Both the position numbers and the translations under genes were made by a program. A DNA stretch of 8,942 bases from Nitratireductor sp. (GTDB taxonomy: Bacteria > Pseudomonadota > Alphaproteobacteria > Rhizobiales > Rhizobiaceae). Below, piece by piece: positions 1 through 6,884 of the stretch (position 1 is its first letter; every line of letters begins with the position of its first letter). The stretch is from positions 1 to 8,942 of the forward strand of contig JAGRLQ010000189.1 in NCBI GenBank assembly GCA_020441735.1, written 5' to 3'. The notes under the pieces are model-generated. The model did no database searches and was not told the origin of the DNA. It was given only the letters and a program-made list of their open reading frames with translations.

Positions 1-72
1 ATCTCTACCGCCACTTGAACTAGCCAGGACATCACGGAATGGGTCCTCGGGACAAGCCCGAGGATGACATTC
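1..72. repeat. alphaproteobacterial palindromic intergenic repeat (partial), possible terminator hairpin
   Basis: The stretch contains a perfect 8-bp inverted repeat, TCCTCGGG at 44-51 and CCCGAGGA at 57-64, around a 5-base loop (ACAAG). Read on the minus strand it is TCATCCTCGGGCTTG followed by TCCCGAGGACC and a tail near CATTCCGTGATGTC. From memory, very similar units are scattered between genes in many Alphaproteobacteria. It lies 17 bases past the stop of the minus-strand gene that ends at 82, so its transcript could fold into a hairpin and stop transcription. No run of T follows it, so intrinsic termination is uncertain. The unit may extend beyond the left edge. Confidence 0.55.
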
Positions 73-81
73 ATTGTGCGT

Positions 82-1341
82 CTACCCCTGCCGCAGCATT
101 TTTACATTGCGCTGAACAGCCTCGACCGTCTCTGCAATCTCCGCGGTCGCATTGTAACCGGCGATGCCGATGCGCACCACGCCATGAGCCGGATCGATAC
201 CCAACTGATGCACCACCTCCCAGGCATAGTTGTGCCCCGCCCAGCAGAAGATGCCCTCCTCGTTGAGCCGGGCGACCAGTTCCTGCGGTGTGATATCGGA
301 GAGTGTGAACGAGACCGTGGGCACCCGGGCAGAAAACCGTTCATTATCCGTGATACCGTGAATGGTCAGCCCCTCGACCTGCAGAAGGCCATCGACGAGA
401 TCGCCGCACAGCGCGTTCTCATGGGCGATGGAATGCGCATAGGCAGCGGCAATCCTCTCGCGGCGTGAACCGCCCTCCCCGCATGTCTCTCCCAGCCAGG
501 CAAAGTGATCGACGGCTGCTTCCAGCCCCGCAACCAGCTCGATCTGTGGCGTGCCGGTCTCAAACCGATAGGGCAGCGCATTGTCCGAGCAACGGCACTT
601 GTAGGCATCGAGCGCTTCCAGCACGGCGCGCCGCCCATAGAGAATGCCCAGATGCGGGCCGAAAAACTTGTAGGCCGAACAGACCAGAAAATCGCAATCG
701 AGCGCCCGCACATCGCAGAGCCCGTGTGGAGCGAACTGCACCGCATCCACATAGGTGAGCACACCCGCTGCCTTTGCAGTGGCCACCAGCTTCGTAACGT
801 CATTGATCGAGCCGGTCAGATTGCTCGAATAGTTGAGTGCCAGCACCTTCGTGCGGTCGGTGATCGCCGCCGTGAGCGCCGCTACCTCGATCTGCCAGCT
901 TTCCGTCGAGAATGGCAGCTTGCGGATCACCAGTCCCAGATCGTCGGCCAGTTGAAGCCAGGGCGAGACATTGCCCTCATGGTCCATCTGCGTGACGATG
1001 ATCTCGTCACCGGACTTCAGTCCGCGCCCGATCATCCGCGAGAAATGATAGGTCAGCGTCGTCATGTTCGGCCCGATGATCACTTCATCGCTATCACAGC
1101 CGAGAAAATCGGCCATCGCCGCATGGCCGCGCTCGATGATGTCGCCGGCTGCCTGAGACGTCGGAAAGTCGCCACCGAGATTGGCGTTGCGGGTGAGGAT
1201 CGCGTCGCTGATCGCATCGGCAACACTCTGGGGCACCTGGGTACCAGCCGGGTTGTCGAGATAGATGCGGCGCTGGCCGCCATCCGTTGTGGCCAGCGAG
1301 GGAAAGCGCCCTCTCAGGGCTTCCAGTGGAAAAGCCGTCAT
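82..1341 (-). CDS. class V aminotransferase-fold PLP enzyme, cysteine desulfurase-like (catalytic Cys absent)
   Basis: This 419-residue protein has the fold-type I, class V architecture shared by SufS/CsdA and related PLP enzymes. Visible landmarks are YLDNPAGTQVP (27-37), MDHEGN with the cofactor-stacking His121, YVDAVQFAPH with the pyridine-nitrogen Asp199, and CSAYKFFGPH with the Schiff-base Lys225. In SufS-type desulfurases a GHHCA motif near the C-terminus carries the catalytic Cys. Here the matching segment is AGHNYA (368-373), with Tyr372 in that place, so ordinary persulfide chemistry from cysteine is unlikely. It fits the group annotated as 'cysteine desulfurase-like protein' (VC1184 type), whose substrate I do not know. 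The ATG has AAGGA seven bases upstream. It follows glpK by 30 bases on the same strand, so co-transcription is likely. The fold is secure, the reaction is not. Confidence 0.9.
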   Translation of the reverse strand: MTAFPLEALRGRFPSLATTDGGQRRIYLDNPAGTQVPQSVADAISDAILTRNANLGGDFPTSQAAGDIIERGHAAMADFLGCDSDEVIIGPNMTTLTYHFSRMIGRGLKSGDEIIVTQMDHEGNVSPWLQLADDLGLVIRKLPFSTESWQIEVAALTAAITDRTKVLALNYSSNLTGSINDVTKLVATAKAAGVLTYVDAVQFAPHGLCDVRALDCDFLVCSAYKFFGPHLGILYGRRAVLEALDAYKCRCSDNALPYRFETGTPQIELVAGLEAAVDHFAWLGETCGEGGSRRERIAAAYAHSIAHENALCGDLVDGLLQVEGLTIHGITDNERFSARVPTVSFTLSDITPQELVARLNEEGIFCWAGHNYAWEVVHQLGIDPAHGVVRIGIAGYNATAEIAETVEAVQRNVKMLRQG

Positions 1342-1371
1342 GGTGAATTCCTTGAATTGGCGGGTGGAATG

Positions 1372-2868
1372 TCAGCGCGAAAGCGTGCGGGAAACCGCGT
1401 CCTGCCAGCCGCTGAGTTTGCGCTGGCGTTCGGCTTCCTTCATTTTCGGCTTGAAGCGGCTGTCCAGCGCCCAGGTTTTTGCAAAGCCTTGTCTGTCCGG
1501 CCACACACCGGCGCGTGATCCCGCAAGCCAGGCTGCCCCCAGCGCCGTCGTCTCCAGCACTTTCGGTCGGTCGACAGGCGCCGCCAGAATGCCTGCAAGA
1601 AACTGCATCGTCCAGTCGGAAGCCACCATGCCGCCGTCGACGCGCAGCACGGTTCTGCGCTTGCCGTCCGCTTTCCAGTCCTTGCGCATCGCGCTCAGCA
1701 GATCGTGGGTCTGGTAGGCAACCGACTCAAGCGTCGCGCGGGCAATCTCGTTGGGACCCGTCCCCCTTGTAAGGCCGAACATCGCGCCACGCGCCTCGGC
1801 ATCCCAATACGGCGCGCCGAGGCCGGTGAACGCCGGCACCAGATAGACATCCTGGGCGGGGTCGGACGCAGCCGCCATCTTTCCGCTTTCTGCCGCCGCC
1901 TTCATGAATTTCAGCCCGTCGCGCAGCCATTGCACGCTGGCGCCCGCCATGAAGATCGAGCCTTCCAGCGCGTAAGTGGTCTTGCCATCAAGCCGGTAGG
2001 CAATGGTCGTCAGCAGCCGGTTCTTCGAGTGCACGATATCGCTGCCGGTGTTGAGCAGCGCGAAACAGCCGGTGCCATAAGTCGACTTCAGCATTCCCGG
2101 CGCAAAACAGGCATTGCCGATGGTTGCCGCCTGCTGATCGCCGGCAACGCCGAGGATCGGAATTTCAGCTCCCAGAATACCCTTTTCCGTGACCCCGAAA
2201 TCAGCGGCACAGTCGAGCACTTCGGGAAGCACGGCCGCCGGCACACCGAGAATGTCCAGCAGCCCCTTGTCCCACTTGTTGGTGCGGATGTTGTACATCA
2301 GCGTGCGCGAGGCATTGGTCGCATCGGTCACGTGGCGCCTGCCGCCGGTCAGCCGCCAGATGAGAAAACTGTCAATGGTGCCAAAGGCGATCTGACCGAC
2401 TTCCGCTTTCTTGCGCAGCCCCTTGACCCGGTCGAGAACCCAGGCGGCCTTGGTGCCGGAAAAATACGGATCGAGCAGCAGGCCGGTCTTGCGGGTAAAG
2501 GTCGCTTCCCTTCCTGCCTTCTTCAGCCTGGCGCAGATATCAACCGTGCGCCGGTCCTGCCAGACGATCGCCTTGTGTACCGGCTTGCCGGTCTTGCGGT
2601 CCCACAACACCGTGGTTTCGCGCTGATTGGTAATGCCGATGGCGGCAATGTCGGCAGGCTTGATCTTCGCCTTGCGGATGGCCTGCCTGCAGGTGGCAAC
2701 CACGCTCTGCCAGATTTCCTCCGCATCGTGTTCCACCCAGCCCGACTTGGGAAAATACTGGGTGAATTCCTTCTGCCCGACACCACGGATATTCTGCTTC
2801 TTGTCAAAGATGATGGCGCGCGACGAGGTCGTTCCCTGATCGATTGCCAGAATGTAGCCTGCCGCCAT
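1372..2868 (-). CDS. glpK: glycerol kinase GlpK
   Basis: This cytoplasmic FGGY-family kinase phosphorylates glycerol with ATP to sn-glycerol 3-phosphate. At 498 residues it has the usual GlpK length. It carries the N-terminal phosphate-binding motif AIDQGTTSSR (8-17), the glycerol-binding residues Arg83, Glu84, Trp103 and Tyr135 at E. coli numbering, GDQQ (243-246) with the catalytic Asp244, YGTGCF (264-269), the FGGY signature region around FTGLGAPYW (347-355) and RVDGGMVASDW (409-419). The E. coli fructose-1,6-bisphosphate loop (GGTR before IPI) reads LGAE here, so that inhibition is probably absent. A longer form starting at TTG 2880 is possible, but that TTG lies inside the GGGAGG ribosome site, so ATG 2868 is the start. 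It heads the pair with the PLP gene and diverges from the Ldh_2 gene. No glycerol transporter or glpD is in view. Confidence 0.97.
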   Translation of the reverse strand: MAAGYILAIDQGTTSSRAIIFDKKQNIRGVGQKEFTQYFPKSGWVEHDAEEIWQSVVATCRQAIRKAKIKPADIAAIGITNQRETTVLWDRKTGKPVHKAIVWQDRRTVDICARLKKAGREATFTRKTGLLLDPYFSGTKAAWVLDRVKGLRKKAEVGQIAFGTIDSFLIWRLTGGRRHVTDATNASRTLMYNIRTNKWDKGLLDILGVPAAVLPEVLDCAADFGVTEKGILGAEIPILGVAGDQQAATIGNACFAPGMLKSTYGTGCFALLNTGSDIVHSKNRLLTTIAYRLDGKTTYALEGSIFMAGASVQWLRDGLKFMKAAAESGKMAAASDPAQDVYLVPAFTGLGAPYWDAEARGAMFGLTRGTGPNEIARATLESVAYQTHDLLSAMRKDWKADGKRRTVLRVDGGMVASDWTMQFLAGILAAPVDRPKVLETTALGAAWLAGSRAGVWPDRQGFAKTWALDSRFKPKMKEAERQRKLSGWQDAVSRTLSR

Positions 2869-2872
2869 TTTT

Positions 2873-2878
2873 CCTCCC
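2873..2878 (-). promoter_or_regulatory. ribosome binding site of glpK (decides the start)
   Basis: GGGAGG on the minus strand stands four bases (AAAA) before ATG 2868. It overlaps the upstream in-frame TTG at 2880, which rules that codon out as the likely start. Confidence 0.8.
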
Positions 2879-2895
2879 AATATTCCCTCACAGCT

Positions 2896-2924
2896 TGAAA
2901 ATCACGAAGCACAAACCGCGTCAA
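2896..2924 (-). promoter_or_regulatory. candidate glpK promoter
   Basis: On the minus strand TTGACG (2919-2924) is followed after 17 bases by TTTTCA (2896-2901). The -35 matches the sigma-70 consensus at five of six bases, but the -10 is poor. It would give a short leader of about 20 bases before the glpK ATG. It is the best candidate in the 160-base divergent gap. A 10-bp perfect palindrome, AGCCGCGGCT (2944-2953), lies upstream and could be an operator, but nothing confirms it. Confidence 0.3.
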
Positions 2925-3018
2925 GCGGGCAAACCTTCGCTTCAGCCGCGGCTTCAATACCCATTGCCATCCTACCGGGCAACGCACTAGGCTGCCCCGA
3001 ATCCCGATTGCCATGGAT

Positions 3019-3023
3019 GGAGG
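3019..3023 (+). promoter_or_regulatory. ribosome binding site of the Ldh_2 gene (decides the start)
   Basis: GGAGG is followed by five bases (CACCC) and then TTG 3029. An in-frame ATG at 3017 overlaps this motif and has no Shine-Dalgarno sequence in front of it. A TTG at 3008 also lacks one. The TTG at 3029 is therefore preferred. Confidence 0.65.
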
Positions 3024-3028
3024 CACCC

Positions 3029-4033
3029 TTGCCCGACGGTACCGTCACGCTCAAACTGGATGACACCAAGACCCTGGCCAAGGCAGCATTGATGAACGCC
3101 GGTTGCGACAATGCCAATGCCGAAGCGATTGCCCATGTCGTGTGGATGGCCGAGCGTGATGGCTGCTCCAGCCACGGCCTGTTCCGCATTCCCGGCTACT
3201 GCAAGTCGCTGAAGAACGGCAAGGTCAATGGCGCCGCACGCCCCCTGCTCGACCGCTCCGCACCATCAGTGCTGTGGGTCGATGGCGATGGCGGCTACAC
3301 GCCGATCGCTCACAAGACGATGATGGAGGATTTCGCCGAACTGGTGCATGCACAGGGCGTTGCACTTGCCGCCATCACCAACACCTTCCACTTTGCAGCA
3401 CTTTGGCCGGAAGTGGAAATGCTGTCCTCAAAAGGCCTCGTCGCCATCGCCTGTACGTCCTACAAACCGACGGTGGCGCCCCATGGCGGCAAGAAGCCGC
3501 TTTACGGCACCAATCCCCTTGCCTTCTCCTGGCCCCGGCCTGAAGGCGATCCGGTTACTTTTGATCAGGCCAGTGCCACCATGGCACGCGGTGATATCCA
3601 GATCCACAAGCGCGATGGTAAACCTGTGCCCGACGGCGTCGGCATCGATTCGGACGGCAACCCGACTAATGATCCGGAGAAGATCCTCGAAGGCGCGCAG
3701 CTTGCCTTTGGCGGCTACAAGGGATCGTCGATTGCCATGATGGTGGAACTGCTGGCAGGCCCGCTGTTGGGCGAAAATCTCAGCCTGGAGGCAGCCGAAA
3801 CCGATCTCAACGATGGCGGCGCGGCGCGCGGCGGCGAGTTCATTCTTGCTTTCGATCCGGCAAAAACCCGCCAGAAGTCGGAATCAGGCGGCAATGCCGA
3901 ACGGCTGTTTGCCGCCATGCTGGAACAGGAGGGCGTACGCCTGCCCGGCCAGGGCCGGGTGATACGCCGCGCCGAAGTCGCAGAAAAGGGCGTCATCATT
4001 CCCCGTTCGCTGATGGAACAGATCGAGATTTAG
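3029..4033 (+). CDS. Ldh_2-family NAD(P)H oxidoreductase, delta1-piperideine/pyrroline-2-carboxylate reductase-like
   Basis: This 334-residue protein belongs to the malate/L-lactate dehydrogenase (Ldh_2) family, which is unrelated to Rossmann-fold LDH. Family marks seen are SSHG (47-50) with the conserved His49, ITNTFHFAALWPEVE (116-130), APHGGKKPLYGTNPLAFSW (150-168) and FGGYKGSS (227-234). The HFAALW segment and the GGKKPLYGTNP stretch resemble DpkA/LhpD enzymes, which reduce cyclic imino acids (delta1-piperideine-2-carboxylate or delta1-pyrroline-2-carboxylate) with NADPH to L-pipecolate or L-proline during D-lysine, D-proline or hydroxyproline use. That substrate assignment is by motif resemblance only. 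No hydroxyproline or lysine genes are in view to support it. Malate, ureidoglycolate or 2,3-diketogulonate activity are alternatives within the family. The start is TTG 3029, chosen for its GGAGG. An ATG at 3017 would add four residues. It is transcribed alone, divergent from glpK and convergent with the epimerase-like gene. Confidence 0.88.
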   Translation: MPDGTVTLKLDDTKTLAKAALMNAGCDNANAEAIAHVVWMAERDGCSSHGLFRIPGYCKSLKNGKVNGAARPLLDRSAPSVLWVDGDGGYTPIAHKTMMEDFAELVHAQGVALAAITNTFHFAALWPEVEMLSSKGLVAIACTSYKPTVAPHGGKKPLYGTNPLAFSWPRPEGDPVTFDQASATMARGDIQIHKRDGKPVPDGVGIDSDGNPTNDPEKILEGAQLAFGGYKGSSIAMMVELLAGPLLGENLSLEAAETDLNDGGAARGGEFILAFDPAKTRQKSESGGNAERLFAAMLEQEGVRLPGQGRVIRRAEVAEKGVIIPRSLMEQIEI

Positions 4034-4122
4034 CTTCCGGAAGCGGCCAGCACCGGCAATTCTGTGACGCGCGAAAACTGACTTGAACGCTAACAGCAAG
4101 CCCGTCTCTGCGGAAGTCCCGC

Positions 4123-4938
4123 CTAGAGCGCGCCCTCCCGGACAGCTTGCCATGTCGTCGCGACCTGCGGCTTGAAACCGAGGCTTTGCGCCAGTGCACC
4201 ATCCATGACACCCGACCAGGGATTGGTCAGCACCGCAGCGCTGGGCTCCCCCGGTGTTCCGGTCACCTTGCAAAGTTCGAAAATGGTCATGGGAGCATCG
4301 TCAACTGTATTGATGATCTTGCCATCCAGGGTACCATCCAACGCCATCATCACGGACGAGGCGATGTCGCGATGGTGAATCATGCTCAACCTGTTGGCTG
4401 GATGCAGTTTCAGAATCCGCGCAATATGTGGAACTTGCTCCAAATGCCCGTCGCCATCTCCGTAGACGAAGCCAAGCCGCATGATCGACCAGTTAAGACC
4501 GCTCTCACGCAACTGGTTTTCAGCGGCCACCTTGCTGGCTGGGTAATCGCGCTCCGGTGATACATCGTCGGTCTCTAGGCTGGGGCGCAGGCTGTCCTTG
4601 TTGTAGACAAGGCCGGTGCTCGCCATAATGAACCGTGCGCCGGGTGCATGCTTCCTTGTCGCAGCAATCAGATTGCGTGTGCCTTCGACATTGACCGACC
4701 AGATTTGCGTGGAGTCGACTGAGCGCAGAACAGCAGCAAGGTGAACGACGGCATCAACGCCTTTCATCGCCAATGCCAGCGAAGATGGATCAAGGATGTC
4801 ACCTTCCACCGCCGTAACTCCGGATGGAACGCGCTTGCCTGTACGAACAAGTGCACGGCAGTCCACACCCGCTTCAACGAGCCTGGGGAGTAGACGGGTT
4901 CCAACCAGGCCAGTGCCTCCGGTTACGAGAATACTCAT
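4123..4938 (-). CDS. NAD-dependent epimerase/dehydratase-like short-chain dehydrogenase
   Basis: This 271-residue protein is an extended-type SDR or atypical epimerase. It has the Rossmann dinucleotide motif TGGTGLVG (6-13), an acidic GDILD segment (46-50) that typically lines the cofactor adenine, HLAA (66-69), a catalytic-type Ser/Thr in MASTGLVY (105-112) and the active-site pair Tyr132 and Lys136 in YPASK. HHRDIA (188-193) matches the usual C-terminal family motif. All catalytic residues are present, so it should be active, but the substrate cannot be read from the sequence. Its ATG overlaps the TGA of the upstream marR gene as ATGA, with AAGGA inside the end of marR, so translation is probably coupled and expression should follow the MarR repressor. 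Removal of a compound sensed by the MarR protein is a reasonable but untested role. Confidence 0.9.
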   Translation of the reverse strand: MSILVTGGTGLVGTRLLPRLVEAGVDCRALVRTGKRVPSGVTAVEGDILDPSSLALAMKGVDAVVHLAAVLRSVDSTQIWSVNVEGTRNLIAATRKHAPGARFIMASTGLVYNKDSLRPSLETDDVSPERDYPASKVAAENQLRESGLNWSIMRLGFVYGDGDGHLEQVPHIARILKLHPANRLSMIHHRDIASSVMMALDGTLDGKIINTVDDAPMTIFELCKVTGTPGEPSAAVLTNPWSGVMDGALAQSLGFKPQVATTWQAVREGAL

Positions 4939-5387
4939 GACTTGTTTCCTTTTCCAAGAAGGCCGTTCAGCCGCTCTGTTCCCGTGCTCAGCACGCGAAC
5001 GACAGTCGCAAGGTCTTCCTCCGCGATACCCTCAAAGGCGGTCTTTCGGATGATATCAATCGGATTGGGCAGAGTTTCCCAAAGCGCACGCCCTGCCGGC
5101 GTAATGGACAGAAGCTTTTGCCGGTGATCCTCCGGGTCTGTCTTTTGCTCAACAAGTCCCTTCCGCACGAGAGTAGAGACAACCGCGCTAAGGGTGGGTT
5201 TTTCTATGTGCAGCAGTTTCAGAAAATCACGTTGGGCGAGCGTACCATCGTGGAAAAGGTGCCACAGAACATACCACTGCGTCGCGCCAACATCGTAGGG
5301 CCGAAGCGTTGCTCCGATGGCGGAACGGGCGGCAAAATGAAATCTTTTTGCCCAGGCGCCAGCCGAGTTGAAGTTGGCAGAGTCCAT
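4935..5387 (-). CDS. MarR-family transcriptional regulator
   Basis: This 150-residue winged-helix regulator is probably a dimeric repressor relieved by a small ligand. The DNA-binding part runs about 47-98: TLAQRDFLKLLHI, the recognition helix around KPTLSAVVSTLVRKG (63-77), then the wing signature DPEDHRQKLLSITPAG (84-99), which is the classic MarR D-x-R-x(4)-L-x-x-T pattern. The flanking helices would form the dimer interface. There is no cysteine in this form, so thiol redox sensing is unlikely. ATG 5387 is chosen because the predicted transcription start is near 5410. The in-frame TTG at 5399 would leave only about 11 leader bases and would add four residues. Two matching inverted repeats in its promoter suggest autorepression. 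The next gene, an SDR, overlaps by four bases and is the probable target. Confidence 0.9.
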   Translation of the reverse strand: MDSANFNSAGAWAKRFHFAARSAIGATLRPYDVGATQWYVLWHLFHDGTLAQRDFLKLLHIEKPTLSAVVSTLVRKGLVEQKTDPEDHRQKLLSITPAGRALWETLPNPIDIIRKTAFEGIAEEDLATVVRVLSTGTERLNGLLGKGNKS

Positions 5388-5400
5388 GTCGCATCTCAAT

Positions 5401-5437
5401 AGTTCGCTACAGAACTAATAAAGTTCGGTAGCGAACT
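5401..5437. promoter_or_regulatory. tandem MarR-type operators in the marR promoter
   Basis: Two 16-bp inverted repeats of the form AGTTC-N6-GAACT sit at 5401-5416 and 5422-5437, separated by AATAA. Their centres are 21 bp apart, two turns of B-DNA, so both would face the same side of the helix. The outer arms also form a perfect 10-base inverted repeat, AGTTCGCTAC (5401-5410) with GTAGCGAACT (5428-5437). Size and symmetry fit MarR dimers. One site lies in the -35/-10 spacer and the other covers the likely transcription start, the expected layout for repression. Binding by the neighbouring MarR protein is inferred. Confidence 0.8.
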
Positions 5438-5445
5438 TATGTCAA
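5417..5445 (-). promoter_or_regulatory. sigma-70-type promoter of marR-SDR
   Basis: On the minus strand a perfect TTGACA (5440-5445) is followed after exactly 17 bases by TTTATT (5417-5422), giving a start near 5410. The -35 begins five bases after the ackA stop codon (5450-5452), so this promoter is squeezed directly behind ackA on the same strand. Confidence 0.75.
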
Positions 5446-5449
5446 GCGA

Positions 5450-6649
5450 TCATTGGTGAATTGTCAAAAGCCTTGCCGTTTCCGCCGCGATGACACCTTC
5501 CTCGTCGGTGCGAACCATGTAGACCGGCAGCCTGGCGTCTTTCGTTGAAATCAGCACCGGTTCACGCCCTGCCCGTTCCCCGTTGGCCGCAGCATCGATT
5601 TCGGCGCCAAGCCAGGCGAGCCCTTCCATCACCTTCGCCCGCACCTTTTCGCTGTTCTCGCCGATCCCGCCGGCAAAGATGAAGGCATCAAGCCCGCCCA
5701 GGGCAGCCGCCAGTGACCCAGCCTCCCGCACAATGCGGTAGCAGAAGGCATCAATGGCAAACTTCGCTGCAGCTTCATCGGAAGCCTCCAGCACACGCAT
5801 GTCGGCACTGATGCCAGAAAGGCCAAGCAGGCCGCTTTCCTTCTGCAGCATGTGGCTCATCTGCTGAACGTCCATGCCCTTTTCCTCCAGCAGATGAAGA
5901 AGGACGCCCGGATCGGTCAGCCCCGGCCGGGTCCCCATGATCAGCCCGTCGATCGGGGTGAACCCCATCGTCGTGGCAACGGATTTGCCATCCTTTAGCG
6001 CACACAGGCTCGCGCCATTGCCAAGATGGGCGATGACCACCCTTTTTGGCAGCCCGCCTGAAAGCGCGGTCTCAAGTCGGTCGGCGACCGACTGATAACT
6101 CAGCCCGTGAAAGCCGTAGCGCCGTATGCCTGATTCCCGAAGCTTCTGCGGCAGGGCAAGCGTCGTTGCGAGATCCGGCTGGGTTGTGTGGAAAGCGGTA
6201 TCGAAACAGGCGACTTGCGGCAGATCGGGCCAGATCGCGCGAACGGCGCGGATCGCGGAAAGATTGTGCGGATTGTGCAGCCGGGCCAGCGGGATCAGCC
6301 GCTCGATCTCCCTTTCAACCGAAAGGTCGATACGGCAGGCAGCCGAAAACGCCGCCCCGCCATGCACCACCCGGTGGCCGGCAGCGCCAATGACGAACCC
6401 GCCCTTTTCCAGACCAGCAAGCAGCCATGAGATTGCCGCCTCATGATCGGCATCGCCTTTCAGCGCGCCGAACACGTCTGCTTGCTGTGTTGCCCCCTGC
6501 GGTGTTTCGGCCGTGATACTGCCTGTGCCGATGCCCGAAATCTGCCCTTCTGCCAACCGCTCGGCGGGAGCAGCCGCAGCATAAAGGGCAAACTTTATCG
6601 AGGATGACCCGGCGTTGATAACCACAATAACCGGTGCATCTGTCTGCAA
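5450..6649 (-). CDS. ackA: acetate kinase AckA
   Basis: This 399-residue enzyme of the acetokinase family interconverts acetyl phosphate plus ADP and acetate plus ATP in the cytoplasm. Motifs match the structurally known enzymes almost residue for residue: INAGSSSIKF (11-20) with Asn12, Ser15, Ser17 and Lys19; HRVVHGG (92-98) with Arg93; CFDTAFH (148-154) with the catalytic Asp150; GFHGLSY (179-185) with His181; HLGNGAS (208-214); GTRPG with Arg241; and TDEE with the Mg-binding Glu384 near the C-terminus. The start is TTG 6649, which has GGAGAA five bases upstream. The same frame stays open upstream across the antisense of tauR, but that extension has no homology to the family. It is divergent from tauR and close to xsc, so its acetyl phosphate probably comes from sulfoacetaldehyde cleavage. 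Propionate kinase activity is possible too. Confidence 0.96.
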   Translation of the reverse strand: MQTDAPVIVVINAGSSSIKFALYAAAAPAERLAEGQISGIGTGSITAETPQGATQQADVFGALKGDADHEAAISWLLAGLEKGGFVIGAAGHRVVHGGAAFSAACRIDLSVEREIERLIPLARLHNPHNLSAIRAVRAIWPDLPQVACFDTAFHTTQPDLATTLALPQKLRESGIRRYGFHGLSYQSVADRLETALSGGLPKRVVIAHLGNGASLCALKDGKSVATTMGFTPIDGLIMGTRPGLTDPGVLLHLLEEKGMDVQQMSHMLQKESGLLGLSGISADMRVLEASDEAAAKFAIDAFCYRIVREAGSLAAALGGLDAFIFAGGIGENSEKVRAKVMEGLAWLGAEIDAAANGERAGREPVLISTKDARLPVYMVRTDEEGVIAAETARLLTIHQ

Positions 6650-6654
6650 CGAGC

Positions 6655-6660
6655 TTCTCC
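6655..6660 (-). promoter_or_regulatory. ribosome binding site of ackA (decides the start)
   Basis: GGAGAA on the minus strand lies five bases before TTG 6649. No in-frame ATG is available near the family N-terminus, and the nearby ATG at 6677 is in another frame. Confidence 0.7.
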
Positions 6661-6884
6661 GATTTTTGCGCCAGCATTTACGCGTTTGTTTTGCCACGAC
6701 CCTATTGCCATGAACTGGCAGAAAGGCATACTGGCAACAGGCAGGCTTTCCGCCGGACCATCCCGCTTTGCGCAAAAGCGATGAAATGGCTCCACCGATC
6801 AATTCACTCCGGCGCAGGTCACTTCGGCACAGACCGGCAGGCTGGAACTGCCACCCCGGACCGCCATTCGAGCCATGGCACCAG

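Noticed and set aside
505..1518. 337-residue open frame on the plus strand opposite the PLP gene
   Set aside because: It is antisense to the class V aminotransferase-fold gene and the end of glpK, with no domain and no ribosome site of note.
1705..2898. 397-residue open frame on the plus strand opposite glpK
   Set aside because: It lies wholly antisense to a clear glycerol kinase, has no recognisable domain, and its Arg/Gly-rich composition is typical of a shadow frame in high-GC DNA.
2944..2953. AGCCGCGGCT palindrome between glpK and the Ldh_2 gene as an operator
   Set aside because: Short GC-rich palindromes arise by chance in such DNA and no second copy or known operator matches it, so it is only mentioned with the glpK promoter.
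4033..4044. GCTTCCGGAAGC palindrome as a terminator after the Ldh_2 gene
   Set aside because: Only three base pairs could form around a usable loop and no T-run follows, so a terminator is not supported in the 89-base convergent gap.
5401..5437. The AGTTCGCTAC / GTAGCGAACT inverted repeat as an ackA terminator
   Set aside because: The loop would be 17 bases and no T-run follows. The internal AGTTC-N6-GAACT symmetry and its position inside a promoter fit operators better.
6441..6795. Small minus-strand frames starting at ATG 6677 and 6795 near the ackA start
   Set aside because: They overlap ackA in other frames, show no domain and lack convincing ribosome sites.
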